DNA of 6,208 nucleotides, from positions 1-6,208 of the forward strand of contig JAJRVC010000625.1 of assembly GCA_024277475.1 (NCBI GenBank), given 5' to 3'. Within the stretch, counting starts at the first letter, position 1, and the number at the start of each line of letters is the position of its first letter. Under the pieces are notes generated by a model. That model was not told the DNA's origin. It was given only the letters and a program-made list of their open reading frames with translations, and searched no databases. The DNA comes from Deltaproteobacteria bacterium. Its GTDB lineage: Bacteria > Desulfobacterota > Desulfobacteria > Desulfobacterales > JAFDCJ01. Shown piece after piece: positions 5,931 to 6,208 of the stretch. The position numbers and the translations under genes are program-made.

Positions 5931-6058
5931 TTGGATTTTAGCCTTTGCGTCCAGTGCTGTCAAACAAATATGGCAAGAGAAGCGGGGTAGCTGCAAAATA
6001 TAGCACTAAAATCCAAAATTTCAACCACTGGGCTTTTAATCTTGTTTGAAATTTGGAT
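5931..6058. repeat. Cluster of related inverted repeats, possible dispersed intergenic element
   Basis: TTGGATTTTAG (5931-5941) is a perfect inverted repeat of CTAAAATCCAA (6006-6016), and AGTGCT (5953-5958) with AGCACT (6002-6007) can pair inside it. The right arm continues as ATCCAAAATTTCAA (6011-6024), itself inverted, with one base missing, at TTGAAATTTGGAT (6046-6058). So one TTGGAT-containing motif occurs three times in alternating orientation. This looks like a small non-coding repeat element rather than simple AT-rich spacer. Its copy number in the genome is unknown. Confidence 0.5.
5935..5963 (-). promoter_or_regulatory. Sigma-70-type promoter of amrA
   Basis: On the minus strand TTGACA (5958-5963, perfect -35), a 17-base spacer and TAAAAT (5935-5940, -10 with one mismatch) fit the housekeeping consensus. 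Transcription would start near 5928, about 65 bases before the amrA ATG. The -10 lies in one arm of an inverted repeat (5931-5941 with 6006-6016), so a bound protein or hairpin could influence it. Confidence 0.65.
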
Positions 6059-6096
6059 ATTATAAATTGGAATTTATTCTACTTATTATTTTCGGT

Positions 6097-6208
6097 TTAT
6101 CCGGGATAAGTTTCTTCGATGATGGTTTCCTCATTGGGCATGTCACAGTCGATGACTGCTTCTCCAAAAAGAGACGCCCATTCATTTCTGTACATATTAT
6201 TGAACACC
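6097..6208 (-). CDS. C-terminal end of an unidentified protein (partial)
   Basis: On the minus strand an open frame enters at the window edge and ends at a TAA (6097-6099). It gives 36 residues that begin VFNNMYRNEWASLFGEAVID and end EETIIEETYPG. The composition looks like a real protein tail (aromatic and acidic, one Cys), and the gene would share the orientation of amrA. The segment is too short to assign a family. The stop codon lies inside the 13-base palindrome at 6097-6109. The opposite strand is also open here (from ATG 6119), so the call is tentative. Confidence 0.4.
   Translation of the reverse strand, partial: VFNNMYRNEWASLFGEAVIDCDMPNEETIIEETYPG

Noticed and set aside
6119..6208. 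A + strand open frame beginning ATGATG at the right edge.
   Set aside because: No ribosome site precedes it, its residues look low-information (many Ser/Met), and the minus-strand frame gives a more protein-like tail. It cannot be fully excluded from 90 bases.

Overview
The window carries a compact minus-strand operon for the minor-pilin/tip-adhesin part of a type IV pilus. It is followed, on the same strand and further upstream, by a separate AMMECR1-family gene and the 3' end of an unidentified gene. Reading in the direction of transcription (right to left), the pilus operon is a FimT/GspH-type minor pilin (4532-4065), PilW (4015-3290), PilV (3273-2764), PilX (2725-2222) and a large PilY1-type protein (2206 to beyond base 1). 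Gaps between these genes are 49, 16, 38 and 15 bases, so they are probably co-transcribed. A close match to the sigma-54 -24/-12 consensus lies about 40 bases before the first ATG (4573-4588), which suggests RpoN plus a PilR-like activator.

By family knowledge, the four prepilins would form a priming complex at the pilus tip, with PilX linking it to PilY1. PilY1 is secreted with the pilus and acts in adhesion, surface sensing and control of extension/retraction. The PilY1 copy here is the most unusual item. Its N-terminal von Willebrand A domain has a complete MIDAS metal site, but the domain is interrupted by two golvesin/xanthan-lyase C-terminal-like beta domains and by two tandem EF-hand-type loops. 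PilV and PilW also carry Asp-rich calcium-type loops and PilX has an acidic stretch, so calcium is a theme of the whole cluster.

Between the operon and the AMMECR1 gene, 4533-5259 is non-coding as far as I can see. It is AT-rich near the promoter, and further away holds several palindromes and one long imperfect hairpin. The AMMECR1 gene (amrA, 5862-5260) has its own good sigma-70 promoter (5935-5963), whose -10 hexamer lies within an inverted repeat. The stretch 5931-6109 contains several related inverted repeats and may be a dispersed intergenic element. The last ~110 bases probably encode the C-terminal 36 residues of another minus-strand protein.

Organism: a Gram-negative bacterium with type IVa pili. 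The moderate GC content of the genes, the -24/-12 promoter, the decorated PilY1, the Asp-rich DGIDND-type loop and the fimT-pilW-pilV-pilX-pilY1 order fit Desulfobacterota (for example Desulfobacterales) best. That assignment is inference from style, not proof.
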